A stretch of 64,000 nucleotides of DNA from assembly GCA_019925095.2 (NCBI GenBank), contig CM034389.1:2006001-2070000 (forward strand), given 5' to 3'. Every line of letters starts with the position of its first letter. Within the stretch, counting starts at the first letter, position 1. Below are positions 20,763-30,795 of the stretch, piece after piece. Both the position numbers and the translations under genes were made by a program. The notes under the pieces are model-generated. The model ran no database searches. It was not told the DNA's origin and saw nothing but the letters and a program-made list of their open reading frames with translations. This DNA comes from Dendrolimus kikuchii. Lineage: Eukaryota > Arthropoda > Insecta > Lepidoptera > Lasiocampidae.

Positions 20763-21579
20763 AGCACTTGCCCATTTTTGAAGAACTAATGCAACGGTAA
20801 GTAAAATTAGGCGATACAGAAACACTTATAGCCACCATTGTTTAAAATTGGGTTCCATTAGATCGACGTGAAGAAATCATGCAAAACACCTTGTCTATGG
20901 AGTGCTTTGTTCGAGTATTCAATGGGACACATAATGATTGGAACAGTGAAAGTTTTCTGGTTTATGTTCAAGAGATGTCTATGGTAGTGATAAATAAAGT
21001 AGTGACCTAAATTTCTTTTCTTTGTTTCTGTTACAATACTTTTAATACTCTTGTGTAGTCCAATATAATAATGTATATGTTACGGGCAATTTGATCAATC
21101 CGGTCACTATGAATTATGACCGGTCTGTATACATAGCGCCCGTATCAAGTGGGCAGTATAAATAAAATGGCATTAATCACTTTTCCCGGTCAATATGAAT
21201 TACAACCTTATCTTGGGCCATATGATAAAATATAAACGAACTGTAGTTTTTCATCCATGCAGGAACGGGCGGCCTGTTGTAAAAGGCGACAAAACAACCC
21301 ACAGCCAGGTGGTAGGGCATTTGCCCGACTGGATGGCTACCAACCTTGGTCTAGAGTATGCCGCCATAACAACCTTGAGTTGTGTTCCGGCATTAGTGAC
21401 CAGGTTCCAGTCTCCCTTAAGAGAACATCAGCGCAATTGTAGCACCTTTGGTGTTGCAAATGTCCATAGGCGATGGTAACCGCATTCCATCAAATGGGCC
21501 GTTGGCCTGTCTGCTGAACGCCTGCAATTAAAAAAACAAGATTTTGTTTACTAAATGAGGTTAGGGTATAGTTTTATAG
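20763..21579. repeat. Tandem duplication unit B
   Basis: 817 bp, close to identical to unit A once the two insertions in A are removed. Supplies the unoccupied reference for both. Confidence 0.9.
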
Positions 21580-21971
21580 CACTTGTATTTGTTATTTGAA
21601 ATATAAGATGAATTATAGGTGGTTCTAAAAAAAATACCGCGAAGGCTTCTGACATATATTAAAAAAAATCATATAACTATACCCCGCCCTTAAATGAATG
21701 AAACTTACATAATTCTTATGAAAAGGTAACCCAATTTATCACATTGTCCGGTTAGAAGCGGCGAAGGATTCAAACTGCCCGGTCCAAGTGATAAATTCAT
21801 GTTATCTTAAACCATCATTTTTTAAATGGACCACAGGCCGTCGGGCATTATTAATATGGGCCGGACAAAAGAATTAATTTATCAAATTGACCGAACATCT
21901 TGGTCTCTATTCATAATGATTGATGCATATTAATAATGCCCGATTAATTAAATTGTCCGTAACATATACAT
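21071..21971. mobile_element. Candidate non-autonomous DNA transposon with ATGTATATGTTACGG ends
   Basis: ATGTATATGTTACGGGCAATTTGAT at the left and an inverted counterpart ATTAAATTGTCCGTAACATATACAT at the right, with 15 outer bases perfect. The interior holds words such as GGGCAATTTGATCAATCCGG and TGACCGG in both orientations and an older LINE-S copy. No ORF. Unit A holds only the left end (from about 20257). Confidence 0.65.
21253..21537 (+). mobile_element. LINE-S copy, diverged, duplicated copy B
   Basis: Twin of 20438-20721 inside unit B and inside the TIR element. Confidence 0.9.
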
Positions 21972-21984
21972 GTAAACTAACTCC

Positions 21985-22310
21985 GTTGGCTCAGCGGACC
22001 AAGGAGAGTCTTGGCCTCCGAAACGAGAGCTCAGCTCTACATGACCAAGCCAGCGGAGATGGTGAGATTTTATCTCCCCAACTATGTTGGGCTCGGCCAT
22101 GAAGTCTTCTATTTTGGAGTTGATTCGGACCCTCCAGCTGCTATTTTCTTTTATTGTTGGGTCCAAGATTTTTCTGAGGACCTTCCTCTTTGTGACCAAC
22201 AATTGGTTCTCCTCCTTCAGTGTCAGTGTCCAGGCCTCACAGCCGTGCATCAAAATTGGTCTAATGACAGTTTTGTAGACGCGAATTTTAGTCTTCCTGC
22301 TTAGGAGCCT
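21985..22310 (-). pseudogene. Second RTE-like LINE family, C-terminal fragment
   Basis: The minus frame reads SRKTKIRVYKTVIRPILMHG, CEAWTL, VLRKILDP and SHHLRWLGHV, the C-terminal pattern of RTE/BovB-type reverse transcriptases (YGSE/CEAW box, then LRWLGHV). It differs from the abundant RWFGHVERM family, so a second, older family is represented. The reading is degraded after LGHV and no tail or TSD is seen. Confidence 0.75.
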
Positions 22311-22609
22311 GGACACTGGACACAAAACTTCTTCAAATGACACTTTAATCTTCTTTAAAACAACTTTACAATACGTCTTTAAACCACACCTTAGAACGCA
22401 TGCAATCTTCAATCATTCATTGTTCTTTCTAAATTTGCTTTACGATACAACATACGCTCATCTTTAACGTTTCTACATATATATGTAGCGTAAAGTGGAA
22501 AAAATCCATGTATTTTGATGGAACCGGGGCGTGGAGCGCTAGCCCAAGAGTCGGAAGGGCCCCTTAAGAACTTTAATTGGTTTAAATAATAGTTTGCATG
22601 TGAGAGATA

Positions 22610-22670
22610 TCTCACTTATTTTAAGAAATGGCTTAAAGGCCTAGTTGCGAACCATAAACTCCATAAAAAA
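22610..22670 (+). repeat. Tail-only fragment of a GGCTTAAAGGCCTAG retroposon
   Basis: AAATGGCTTAAAGGCCTAGT and AACCATAAACTCCATAAAAA match the 3' ends of the retroposons at 6704 and 13053, but the upstream sequence is unrelated, so the tail is shared by more than one element. Confidence 0.6.
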
Positions 22671-22679
22671 TATAAGTAT

Positions 22680-23331
22680 ACAAAAGTATTAAAAATATAA
22701 GTATTTTTCAATAGTTTTCTTTTTAGACTAATTTGAATCTTTTTATGTACTTGATATTAAACTTCACTAACCCTGTGTTAGCTACTTAACCTTTTCACTG
22801 TTCCTGGGTTTACTCCTAACTTTTGATGGCGCAAGATAAATTGCTTATTTAATCCTGTATTAGCAGTTAACTCCAAGTTAGTTGAGCTAACCCAGGAACG
22901 TGCAAGTGGGCCTTATTGAATTACGTCCATTTTTACTCGTCTCGACGCGTCATCACTGCGCCCATGTTCAGGCAAACTTAAACTTTATTCTCTAAGCGAT
23001 CTAGCGCTGCATATTTCAACAGTTTGGTTAGACGGCATAACTAGTGTTTTAACGCTGCAGCAAATACATGAACATACATACTCTGTGCTAGCCCCACTTT
23101 CATCAAGTTCGATTTTTTTTATTTTGAATAGCTCTAGTACGTAGTACATAATATAACTCAATGGGAACATATGACTAAACATTCTACCGCTCGTACCCGT
23201 TATAGCTTAAGAGCCTTCTATAAAATTTAGCTTTTATACTGTAACCAAAGTATAATTATAATTTATTAAAGTTTAGGGGTGTCTGGCAGGGGGTAGCAAC
23301 TGTCATAAGTGTCCAGCAATGGTTGACGAGA
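22680..23331. other. Mostly unique AT-rich DNA with a small palindromic element
   Basis: At about 22796-22912, CACTGTTCCTGGGTTTA and GCTAACCCAGGAACGTGCAAGTG form imperfect inverted ends of a possible ~115-bp MITE. Otherwise no gene seen. Confidence 0.35.
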
Positions 23332-23588
23332 TTTTTATTTTTTATTTTTTTTTATTTTTTTTTTATTGGAGGAGTTCAGCAGAAAGGCAGACGGCCCACT
23401 TAGTGGAAAGCGGTTACCATCGCCTATGGACATTTGCAACACCAAAGGTGCTACAAATGCGCTGCTGCTCTCTTAAAGGAGACTGGAACCTGGTCATTAA
23501 TGCCGGAACACAATACAAGATTGTTATGGCGGCATACTCTAGACTAGGGGTGGTCGCCATCCAGTCGAGCAAATACTCTACCACCTGG
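23332..23588 (-). mobile_element. LINE-S copy, short form
   Basis: From a long T-rich tail to the sharp endpoint CCACCTGG. Confidence 0.9.
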
Positions 23589-24413
23589 CAAAAGTAATTC
23601 CGAAGAAAATATAAAAAAATGAGCTTTATACTTTAACGAATTTAAGGTACTATTTTATACATATTTACTACCTGTTACCTGCCCAAGTAACCACAACCCA
23701 AACTCTATAGTCGCTGGTCTTTCTTACCTGTATAGGGGACATGCACAGAAAAACTTTCAGGTTTTATAAAATGACGAAGGTCTGGCAGTCGTGGGCTCTT
23801 GCTCTATTAGAGAAGTAGTCCTAAGAATGGTGTCCAAATAAGATATCCCAAAATTCATGAGAAATAGAGAAGAAAGTCCAGGAAAGCGAACCCCGGTCTC
23901 TGAAATTAACGAAAACTTAAATTTCGTCTTAACATTTAAGAACCATCAGGCTTTATAAGATCAACTTCAAATACAAAGATTAACTAAACAAATTACAATA
24001 TAAATCGATATGCAAATAATTCTAATTGTTAATGTATCTAAAAGGGTTTTAGCATTCGACTGGGGCTCCCTAAAACACGTTCTCTTGACTTATGAGTCGA
24101 TAGAGCTTTAAAATTTCATACTAAACACCTGATTCGTTTCATAGAAATTCCAACATTAAAGCATCGATGATAAGGTTGATTTTTGTGTGCTGCTATTTGG
24201 AAGTTAAGGCATGTTACTTTGTTTATGGTAGCAGGACGTGGCTTAAGCGTGAGAGCCCTGGATACCACGTTAATTTGGCACCAAGCCACGTTAAGGGCCA
24301 GGTTTATTTGCGGTAAAGATTTAGACTTTAATATTTTCCCAGAGAATAGAATAGAATATACTTAATGCATACAATGCTACAAAATAAATTCGTACGTACA
24401 ATCTTAATAATAA
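23589..24413. other. Unique-looking non-coding DNA
   Basis: No ORF with recognisable content and no repeat shared with the rest of the window. Could be host intergenic or intronic sequence. Confidence 0.4.
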
Positions 24414-25191
24414 TGTTACAATTTGGGCCACCTGCATACCTGTAGACAAAGCACATTTATCGCCTGCCGCGGCGTTTGAGCTAATAACATCGAAACTATT
24501 TATGACTGTCTTCTTTTGTTTACTTTGTGTTTAAAATTTGTAATTAGAAAAACAGTCCATTGTGTATTGTACTCGTTTATGACCGTTCGTAGGCCACAAT
24601 TGCGCAGGTGTGCGGATTACGTTTTCTGGGAAATTGCGTCGACGCTTGCCAGGTAGACGTATTGCATCAGTGCATTATAAAGCAATGGCCCAATGGAGAG
24701 ATCGGTCAGTCTAGCGAGAACCACAATCAAAGCGAGATTTGTGTACATTCGATAACCTATATAGTGACGAACTTTGCGCGTGTTATCGAATCGCGCATTA
24801 CGTTTTTTATTTTTTATTGCAGGAGTTCAGCAGACAGGCAGACGGCCCACTTGATGGAAAGCGGTTACCATCGCCTATAAACATTTGCAACACCAAAGGT
24901 GCTACAAATGCGCTGCTGCTTTTTTAAGGGAGACTGGAACCTGGTCACTAATGCCGGAACACAACTCAAGGTTGTTATGGCGACATACTTTAGACAAGGG
25001 GTGGTAGCCATCCAGTCTTACGACAGGCCGCCCGGCTGCAGGAAATTGTATTCTTTCTCCGCTCCTGCACGGATAAATCGTGTGATTGTGTTCAGTTATA
25101 TTTGTACCTGTGTTATACGTGTTTGTATAGTTCTAATAAATTCTATAGTAATTCCAACGGCATTTTGAATTCGAGTCCCGTATTCGTAACA
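24414..25191 (+). mobile_element. Solo LTR, TGTTAC...GTAACA family, split by LINE-S
   Basis: Starts TGTTACAATTTGGGCC and ends TATTCGTAACA, with the 4-bp repeat ataa on both sides (24410-24413, 25192-25195). It contains CATTATAAAGC (TATA-like) and CTAATAAATTC (poly(A) signal) in promoter-then-terminator order. A LINE-S copy occupies 24803-25074. LTR length without it is about 506 bp. Confidence 0.72.
24803..25074 (-). mobile_element. LINE-S copy nested in a solo LTR
   Basis: Long form with about 45 bp missing between GCCATCCAGTC and TTACGACAGG. The LTR at 16868-17309 shows the unoccupied sequence at this position. Confidence 0.9.
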
Positions 25192-25354
25192 ATAAGTACA
25201 ATGGGCGGTCTTATCGCTGGAAGCGATTTCTTCCAGACAACCTTTGGATGGACAGAAACTCAGTGTGGATGGGGATAGGTATGCAATAGATATAATATAC
25301 TAATATATAACTAAATATTATATAAAGGAAAAACATGGATAAAAAAATATATAG

Positions 25355-25359
<5 letters not shown>

Positions 25360-25403
<44 letters not shown>

Positions 25404-25404
25404 C

Positions 25405-25487
<83 letters not shown>
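25360..25487. repeat. (AT)n microsatellite
   Basis: About 128 bp of nearly pure AT with a few GT interruptions, directly against a Helitron 3' end. Confidence 0.97.
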
Positions 25488-25488
<1 letters not shown>

Positions 25489-25540
25489 TAGCGGCCCCGG
25501 CAGACGTTGTCCTGCCTTTAAAAAATAAAATTCTAGAACC
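25488..25540 (-). mobile_element. Helitron 3'-end fragment
   Basis: CTAGCGGCCCCGGCAGACGT through ATTCTAGAACC is the reverse complement of the 3' end of the Helitron at 5804-6373. It is cut off by the R1 fragment that starts next to it. Confidence 0.75.
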
Positions 25541-26251
25541 TATCCTCCGGAGGCACGGCACCCTGACGTTCCGCCAGACGCAGGTACTGACCGGGCACGG
25601 CTGCTTCGGTCGGTACCTGTGTCAGATAGGACGTGAATCGTCGTCAGGGTGCCAGCACTGCAGTGCCAGCGTCGAGGACACGGCGCTGCACACTCTGCAG
25701 GAGTGTCCAGCCTGGGAAGAGGAGCGCCTTGTCCTCGGCGCCACCATCGGAAATGACCTGTCGCTCCCGGCCGTGGTCCAGGCCATGGTCGGGGGCCAAC
25801 CCGAATGGGACGCCGTCGCCTCCTTTTGCGAGGCCGTCATGTCCGCAAAGGAGGCGGCGGAGCGGGAGAGAGAGCGAGCAGCCGTGCTCCTCTCCCGCCG
25901 CAATAACCGGTCTCGGCGCCGGAGGAACACGGACCTCCGGCCGCCATGAACGCGCGGCGCGGGTGACGGTCAGGGGAGGCTATAAGGCCGTCGCCCGCAT
26001 CTAAAGCCGCTGAGTAGGGGGCGCGTCGGTGCCCGCGCGCGCCCCTCTCAAACACGAGCACGGAGAGGCCCGTCCCTTGCTGGGGTGGGCCCACGCCAGC
26101 CGGGGTCGCGGAAGAAAAGCTCACGCATATCCCGTGACCCCGGCTCATGGCGTCAGGTGGCACCAAGGGGTTTTAGTGGGTATTCCGGCTTCTCTAGCCG
26201 GCGAGTCCCACACTCCCCCGCCGAAGTCTCCCCGGCGGGGGGTCCGCTCGC
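25541..26251 (+). mobile_element. R1-clade LINE, 5'-truncated 3' end
   Basis: The frame 25548-25949 reads [20 protein letters not shown], a Cys/His cluster (C-x-H-C around [18 protein letters not shown]), [20 protein letters not shown] and an Arg-rich end, stop at 25947-25949. This is the C-terminus of an R1-type ORF2. The GC-rich 3' UTR follows, with GGTTTTAGTGGGTATTCCGG near its end. The element stops where the minus-strand LINE 3' end begins, so one probably inserted into the other. The ATG upstream within the AT repeat is fortuitous. Confidence 0.85.
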
Positions 26252-29200
26252 TGGAGTACAGCAGACAGGCAGACGGCCCACCTGATGGAAAGCGGTTACC
26301 GTCGCCTATAGACGTTTGCAACACCAGAGGTGTCACCAACGCGCTGCCGGCCTCGAAGAAATTTTATGACACCCTTTTTAAAAAACCCCATGTTGTAGCG
26401 CTGTGGGAAAACCTCGGCTGGGAGCTCATTCCAAATCCCCACGGTACGCAAGAGAAACGTTCTAGAGAACCGTTGCGTACAAGAGCGAAGCGGCTCAAGG
26501 TAGTGGGGATGAACTCCCAGCCGATGGCGTGCGGTGCGGTGGTAAAAAGAAGACGAAGGCACCATTCTGAACAGTTCCTCGGAACACTCTCCGTTGTATA
26601 GTCGGTAGAATACGCAGAGAGACGCGAAGTCTCTCCGAAGGCCAAGCGTATCTAAACCGTCTGTGAGTATGGGATCGTCAACAATGCGAGCGGCTCGACG
26701 TTGAATACTGTCCAGGGGGTTTAGCTGGTAGGCGGGTGCCCCGGCCCACAAGTGTGAGCAGTACTCCATATGCGGCCTCACCTGGGCTTTGTAAAGCACA
26801 AGGCGTTGCCGCGGAGTGAAATACTGCTTGGACCGGTTTAGCACTCCCAGCTTCTTGGAGGCAAGTTTTGCCTTGACTTCAAGGTGGCCCCTGAACTGTA
26901 TATCGTTTGCAATGTCGACACCAAGGATCCCAATACTCTTAGAGGTGGTAAGGGGTGTTCCTTGGAACTGAAGCGCATGTACGAAAGGGGTTTTCTTGGC
27001 AGAGAATACGCAGACCTGTGTCTTTGTAGGGTTGAATTGGACAAGGTTTTGTCTTCCCCACTCGGAGACTCTCTCTAAGGAGTTCTCTATCTTAGACACA
27101 ATTCTAACCCGACTTTCCTCCACAAATGATCGAGGGACGTTTGCACGTCCAGAGTAATGTGCGTCGCCGGTGCTGTCATCCGCATAACAATGAATGCCGT
27201 CAATGGACAGCATATCATTGATATGCAAAATGAACAGCGTCGGCGACAGCACACAACCCTGGGGCACACCAGCATTGATGGGCTTGATGCTAGAGCAGCA
27301 ACCGTCGACAACGACTTGTATGCTGCGGCCATCAAGAAAGCTGGATAGCCAGGTGCAAAGTCCCTCGGGTATCCCGTAAGATGGTAGCTTTGACAGAAGA
27401 GCCCTGTGCCAGACCCGATCGAAGGCCTTAGCAATATCTAGGCTGACAGCCAGAGCTTCCCCTTTGCTCTCAATGGCTTCAGCCCAACGGTGGGTCAGGT
27501 ACACCAGAAGATCCCCAGCGGAGCGACCATGGCGGAAGCCATATTGCCGGTCATTTAAGAGCTGGGAATCTTCAAGGTACCCCAAGAGCTGCACGTTGAT
27601 AATTCGCTCCATCACCTTTGAAAGCAAAGAGGTTATTGCTATAGGCCTATAATTCGATGGGTCCGTTCGGTCACCTTTTTTGGGGATGGGGTGAACATGG
27701 GCGATCTTCCACGAAGCGGGGACACAACCACTGCGGTAGGAGAGAGTAAAAAGTCGGGCAAGGACTGGAGACAGCTCAGCTGAACACGTCTGCAACACAA
27801 TTGCTGGTATGCCATCTGGACCGGATGACTTCTTGACGTCGAGGGAGCGGAGGGCACGCCGGACTACTTTCTGAGTAAAGCGAATCTCCGGCATGCTGGA
27901 CTCACACCCAGGGATCGTAGGTGGAGTTTCTCCCCCGTCGTCAAGAGTCGAATTGGCCGCAAAGATTTCGCCCAGAAGATCGGCTTTATCCTTGGCGGCG
28001 TGTGCCAGACGGTTGTCCGCTGTGCGCAGAGCTGGAAGAGACGCGTGACAAAAGTTTCCCTCGACAGATTTGGCGAGGGCCCAAAAAGCTCTACTCCCGG
28101 AGGGGTACTTTGAGAGGCGCTCGCCAATTCTGCCGATGTGATCGAATTTTGCTCTCGCGAGCTGCTTTTTGAGGAACCTGGAGGCAGCGTTGTATCTCTT
28201 TTTCAGGTCGGGGGTACTTGGATCTTGACGAGCCCGCGCTATGGTCCAGGCCCGACAAGCCTGTTGCTTCAGCTTTACAGCTTCAGCGCTAGGCTTGTCG
28301 AACCATGGTTTACTCTTACCACCAATGGGTACTGTTGAGTTTGGAATGAAACATTCCATTCCTTGCAGCACCACATCGGCGATCGAGTTTGCGCATGCAT
28401 CAAGATCTTCCGACGAGAAACACAACTGCCTCCATGGGTAGGATGCATAAAATTCACGCAGTCCATCCCAATCTGCTGACCTGTATCGCCACACCTTCCG
28501 TCGTCCAGCGGGGCGAGCCCGATCGGGAATAGGAAGGGGCACCAACGAAGATACCAGACAATGATCAGAAGTTCCTAATGGAGCTCTGATCGAGATCTGA
28601 TAATTCTCCGGGTGTGTGGTCAACAGAAGGTCCAACAAAGAAGGCTCATGATCCACTCTGTCCGGTATACGGGTAAACCCCGTGACCACCTGGGTAAATC
28701 CATGGGCGAGAGCAAAATCATAGGCAGTGGTCCCTGGCAAATCGGTCCTCGGGGAACCCAACCACTCAGTGTGATGAGCATTAAAGTCCCCGAGAATGAC
28801 TACCTCTGCTGCTGAAGGGTACTGCCCGAAAACCTTGTCAGTTGCCTCTTGGACGCGTTCAAAAAAGCGAGCTGTGTCAGTCCTTGCGCATTCTCTGCCA
28901 TGGGACCGGTATAGGCACGCATAAATCCGGGTGGAACCACTGATATCCACGCGTACCCACATGATAGATAGGTCCCTATCTTCTAGGCCGTGAAGACGGC
29001 GACAGCAGATATCTTCCCGGACGTATACACATACCCCGGCTTTTGAAAGGAATAAGTGTTCCAGATTGTAGCCAGGGTAGTGAAGATATGATGTATCGGC
29101 CGGAGAAGAAATCTGTGTCTCCGTCAGGAACAATAAGGCCGGCTTTGCCGTCTCAAGGTGGTGATGGACGGCATTAAGATTAGCGTGAATGCCTCTGATA

Positions 29201-29853
29201 TTGCAAAAGTCCACTTTGAGTGTGGAGTCAAAACCCGCTGTGGTACGTTTATTATTCTTTGTTCGGCTCATTAAGAATTAAATAAAAAGGGAAGTCAATG
29301 GAAGCTCTAAGGCGTCTGCGAAAAAAGGAAAAGAGAATAATATGTGCCTGTGCCAACCAAACCTACAGGTTGTGTGTTGAGCTGGTTCGGGGCACGGAAG
29401 GGCCCCCGATCCTCCCCGGAGAACATTGCCTGGCCACATCCGGTCACCATCCGGCACGACAATGCTCCCCAAGATTATGCGCCAGTTGGTGGGATCAGCC
29501 TCCATGGGACCGGTTAATCCGGGTTCGGGTCCCCTACTACCTGGCGGGCGGCCAGCGGTCAACCGTTTCAACGGGTCTCCCTGACCCCCGACCCACCTCG
29601 TCACGCCCGCGAGGATGCAGTAGGCTTAAGCACATATCTGGTTCCAAATTTCGCAGACACAGTAGCGCTTCGGAGAGGGGGGACTGGAACCTGACCACTA
29701 ATACCGGAACACAACTCAAGGCTGTTATGGCGGCATACTCTAGGCCAGGGGTGGTAGCAATCCAGGCGGACAAAAGCCCTACCACCTAGCTGTGGGTTGT
29801 TTAGTCGCCTCTTACGACATGCCGCCCGGCCGCAGGAATTAGTATTCTTTCTC
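26252..29853 (-). mobile_element. Jockey/CR1-group LINE, near full length; apparent parent of LINE-S
   Basis: Whole element on the minus strand: 5' UTR 29853-29272, ORF2 29271-26296, and only ~44 bp after the stop, ending GCCTGTCTGCTGTACTCC at 26252 with no A-tail. The first ~170 bp of the 5' UTR (29853-29683: CTGCGGCCGGGCGGC ... GGTGGTAGGGC ... GAGTTGTGTTCCGG ... CAGGTTCCAGTC) matches the first half of LINE-S. The last ~110 bp (GGCAGCGCGTTGG ... GGTGTTGCAAACGTC ... TCTGCCTGTCTGCTG) matches the second half. No gag-like ORF1 is present; the 5' UTR holds only a 108-codon frame of no recognised family. No TSD was found. Confidence 0.82.
26296..29271 (-). CDS. LINE endonuclease/reverse transcriptase (Jockey/CR1 group), intact 991-codon frame
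   Basis: Copies element RNA into a nicked target site. The first ~240 residues are an apurinic-type endonuclease: VDFCNIRGIHANL (Asn), LLFLTETQIS (Glu), VVILGDFNAHHTEWLG (Asp/Asn), LLDLLLTT and GTSDHCLVS (Asp/His). The reverse transcriptase lies at about 470-760: SSGPDGIP, IPKKGDRTDPSNYRPIAITS, GFRHGRSAGD, VSLDIAKAFDRVWH, NAGVPQGCVLSP and the catalytic HCYADDSTGD. A C-terminal part has RPHMEYCSHLWAG and SIQRRAARIV. There is no RNase H and no Cys/His finger, and NYRPIAITSLLSKVMERI is typical of the CR1/Jockey group. The ATG at 29271 follows an upstream in-frame stop. No frameshift or stop interrupts it, so it could still be active or be recently inserted. The last codons (SGVANVYRRR) are encoded by the sequence shared with LINE-S. 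Confidence 0.88.
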   Translation of the reverse strand: MSRTKNNKRTTAGFDSTLKVDFCNIRGIHANLNAVHHHLETAKPALLFLTETQISSPADTSYLHYPGYNLEHLFLSKAGVCVYVREDICCRRLHGLEDRDLSIMWVRVDISGSTRIYACLYRSHGRECARTDTARFFERVQEATDKVFGQYPSAAEVVILGDFNAHHTEWLGSPRTDLPGTTAYDFALAHGFTQVVTGFTRIPDRVDHEPSLLDLLLTTHPENYQISIRAPLGTSDHCLVSSLVPLPIPDRARPAGRRKVWRYRSADWDGLREFYASYPWRQLCFSSEDLDACANSIADVVLQGMECFIPNSTVPIGGKSKPWFDKPSAEAVKLKQQACRAWTIARARQDPSTPDLKKRYNAASRFLKKQLARAKFDHIGRIGERLSKYPSGSRAFWALAKSVEGNFCHASLPALRTADNRLAHAAKDKADLLGEIFAANSTLDDGGETPPTIPGCESSMPEIRFTQKVVRRALRSLDVKKSSGPDGIPAIVLQTCSAELSPVLARLFTLSYRSGCVPASWKIAHVHPIPKKGDRTDPSNYRPIAITSLLSKVMERIINVQLLGYLEDSQLLNDRQYGFRHGRSAGDLLVYLTHRWAEAIESKGEALAVSLDIAKAFDRVWHRALLSKLPSYGIPEGLCTWLSSFLDGRSIQVVVDGCCSSIKPINAGVPQGCVLSPTLFILHINDMLSIDGIHCYADDSTGDAHYSGRANVPRSFVEESRVRIVSKIENSLERVSEWGRQNLVQFNPTKTQVCVFSAKKTPFVHALQFQGTPLTTSKSIGILGVDIANDIQFRGHLEVKAKLASKKLGVLNRSKQYFTPRQRLVLYKAQVRPHMEYCSHLWAGAPAYQLNPLDSIQRRAARIVDDPILTDGLDTLGLRRDFASLCVFYRLYNGECSEELFRMVPSSSFYHRTARHRLGVHPHYLEPLRSCTQRFSRTFLLRTVGIWNELPAEVFPQRYNMGFFKKGVIKFLRGRQRVGDTSGVANVYRRR

Positions 29854-29925
29854 TTCGGTGTTGCAAATATTCATAGCACTTTCTATCAGGTACAATGTCA
29901 GCCTGTCTGTCTCTCCAACACAGCT
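29854..29925 (+). repeat. Degenerate LINE-S/LINE tail fragment
   Basis: GGTGTTGCAAATATTCATAG ... GTCAGCCTGTCTGTCTC is a decayed, plus-strand copy of the 3' tail, lying head to head with the LINE 5' end. Confidence 0.5.
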
Positions 29926-30112
29926 TTATGCTGAGTTGCCGACCCCATTTGTAGGAAATGCGGTGTACAACATATCGAATTTAATCATAAAAATGTATGT
30001 ATAAATTATTTCTATATCCTTGTATTGTCGCTTTCCTAGCAAATAAATTCTTTCTTTCTTTCAGCAGCGCTCCAGCTATGAAAAAAGGGCGGATCGGAAG
30101 GAAGGAAGGAAA

Positions 30113-30187
30113 AAAGAATGCTAATTTTTGCGGCCGGGCAGCCTGTCGTAACTGGCGACCCAACAACCTACATACAGCTGGTGTAGT
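30113..30187 (+). repeat. LINE-S head fragment
   Basis: AAGAATGCTAATTTTTGCGG, CCGGGCAGCCTGTCGTAACT, then ACAGCTGGTGTAG. Only the first ~75 bp of the family, preceded by a GGAAGGAAGG purine run. Confidence 0.6.
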
Positions 30188-30189
30188 AT

Positions 30190-30795
30190 ACAGATGCAAT
30201 TTTTGAATTTATAAGTACAGATTTCATGGTTTTCCATTCATTAAATTTACCAAGTATATTAGAGAGATTTCATCCTTGAGATTGACCCTAACCATCGATA
30301 CAATAAAATTACAGGGTAATTGTTACAGATTTTAGTCGGTTCGATGCCCGGGTGAATCAAGAGAATTTTCGAAAATGTTTGAATGCAGTTTTATTTCTTT
30401 TTAAAAATAAAGAAATGTTTCTTTGGAGTAATGCTAGCTCTATTATTTAGAGTACTTTCCCTCCAGGTAGCATTAAAAAATTCCACCCTGTATAAGGTGT
30501 GTGCATTAGTCTATTAAAATATATATGTATGTGGGTAGTTCATAAAATTATATAATAAAACAGTTCGCAAGCAACCAATTGACTTGATGGTTTTCTTGGA
30601 TCCTAATGTCTCAAACTTAAGGAATTATAATGAACCTGGTTTCCAACTAAAAACTACAGATTTTTTTCTTTTTTAAATATAGTATGTAGTTTACTAATGA
30701 AGTCTTTTTGTGGGTCATTGAAACTTCAAACTCCTCTATCGACACAATTTCGCAAATGTCGCTTAAAACAAATAGCAATAAAAAAATGGATTTTT
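30190..30795. other. AT-rich non-coding DNA
   Basis: No gene seen. Contains TGTCGCTTAAAACAAATAGC at 30757-30776, a word also present in the right arm of the inverted repeat at 49.3 kb. Confidence 0.4.

Noticed and set aside
25335..25560. A long plus-strand frame starting in the (AT)n tract and running into the R1 fragment
   Set aside because: The first ~70 codons are Ile/Tyr translated from a microsatellite. Only the part after about 25548 has R1 protein similarity.
26296..29271. Host gene with an RT-like domain
   Set aside because: Endonuclease plus RT architecture, repeat ends and many related copies show it is a LINE.
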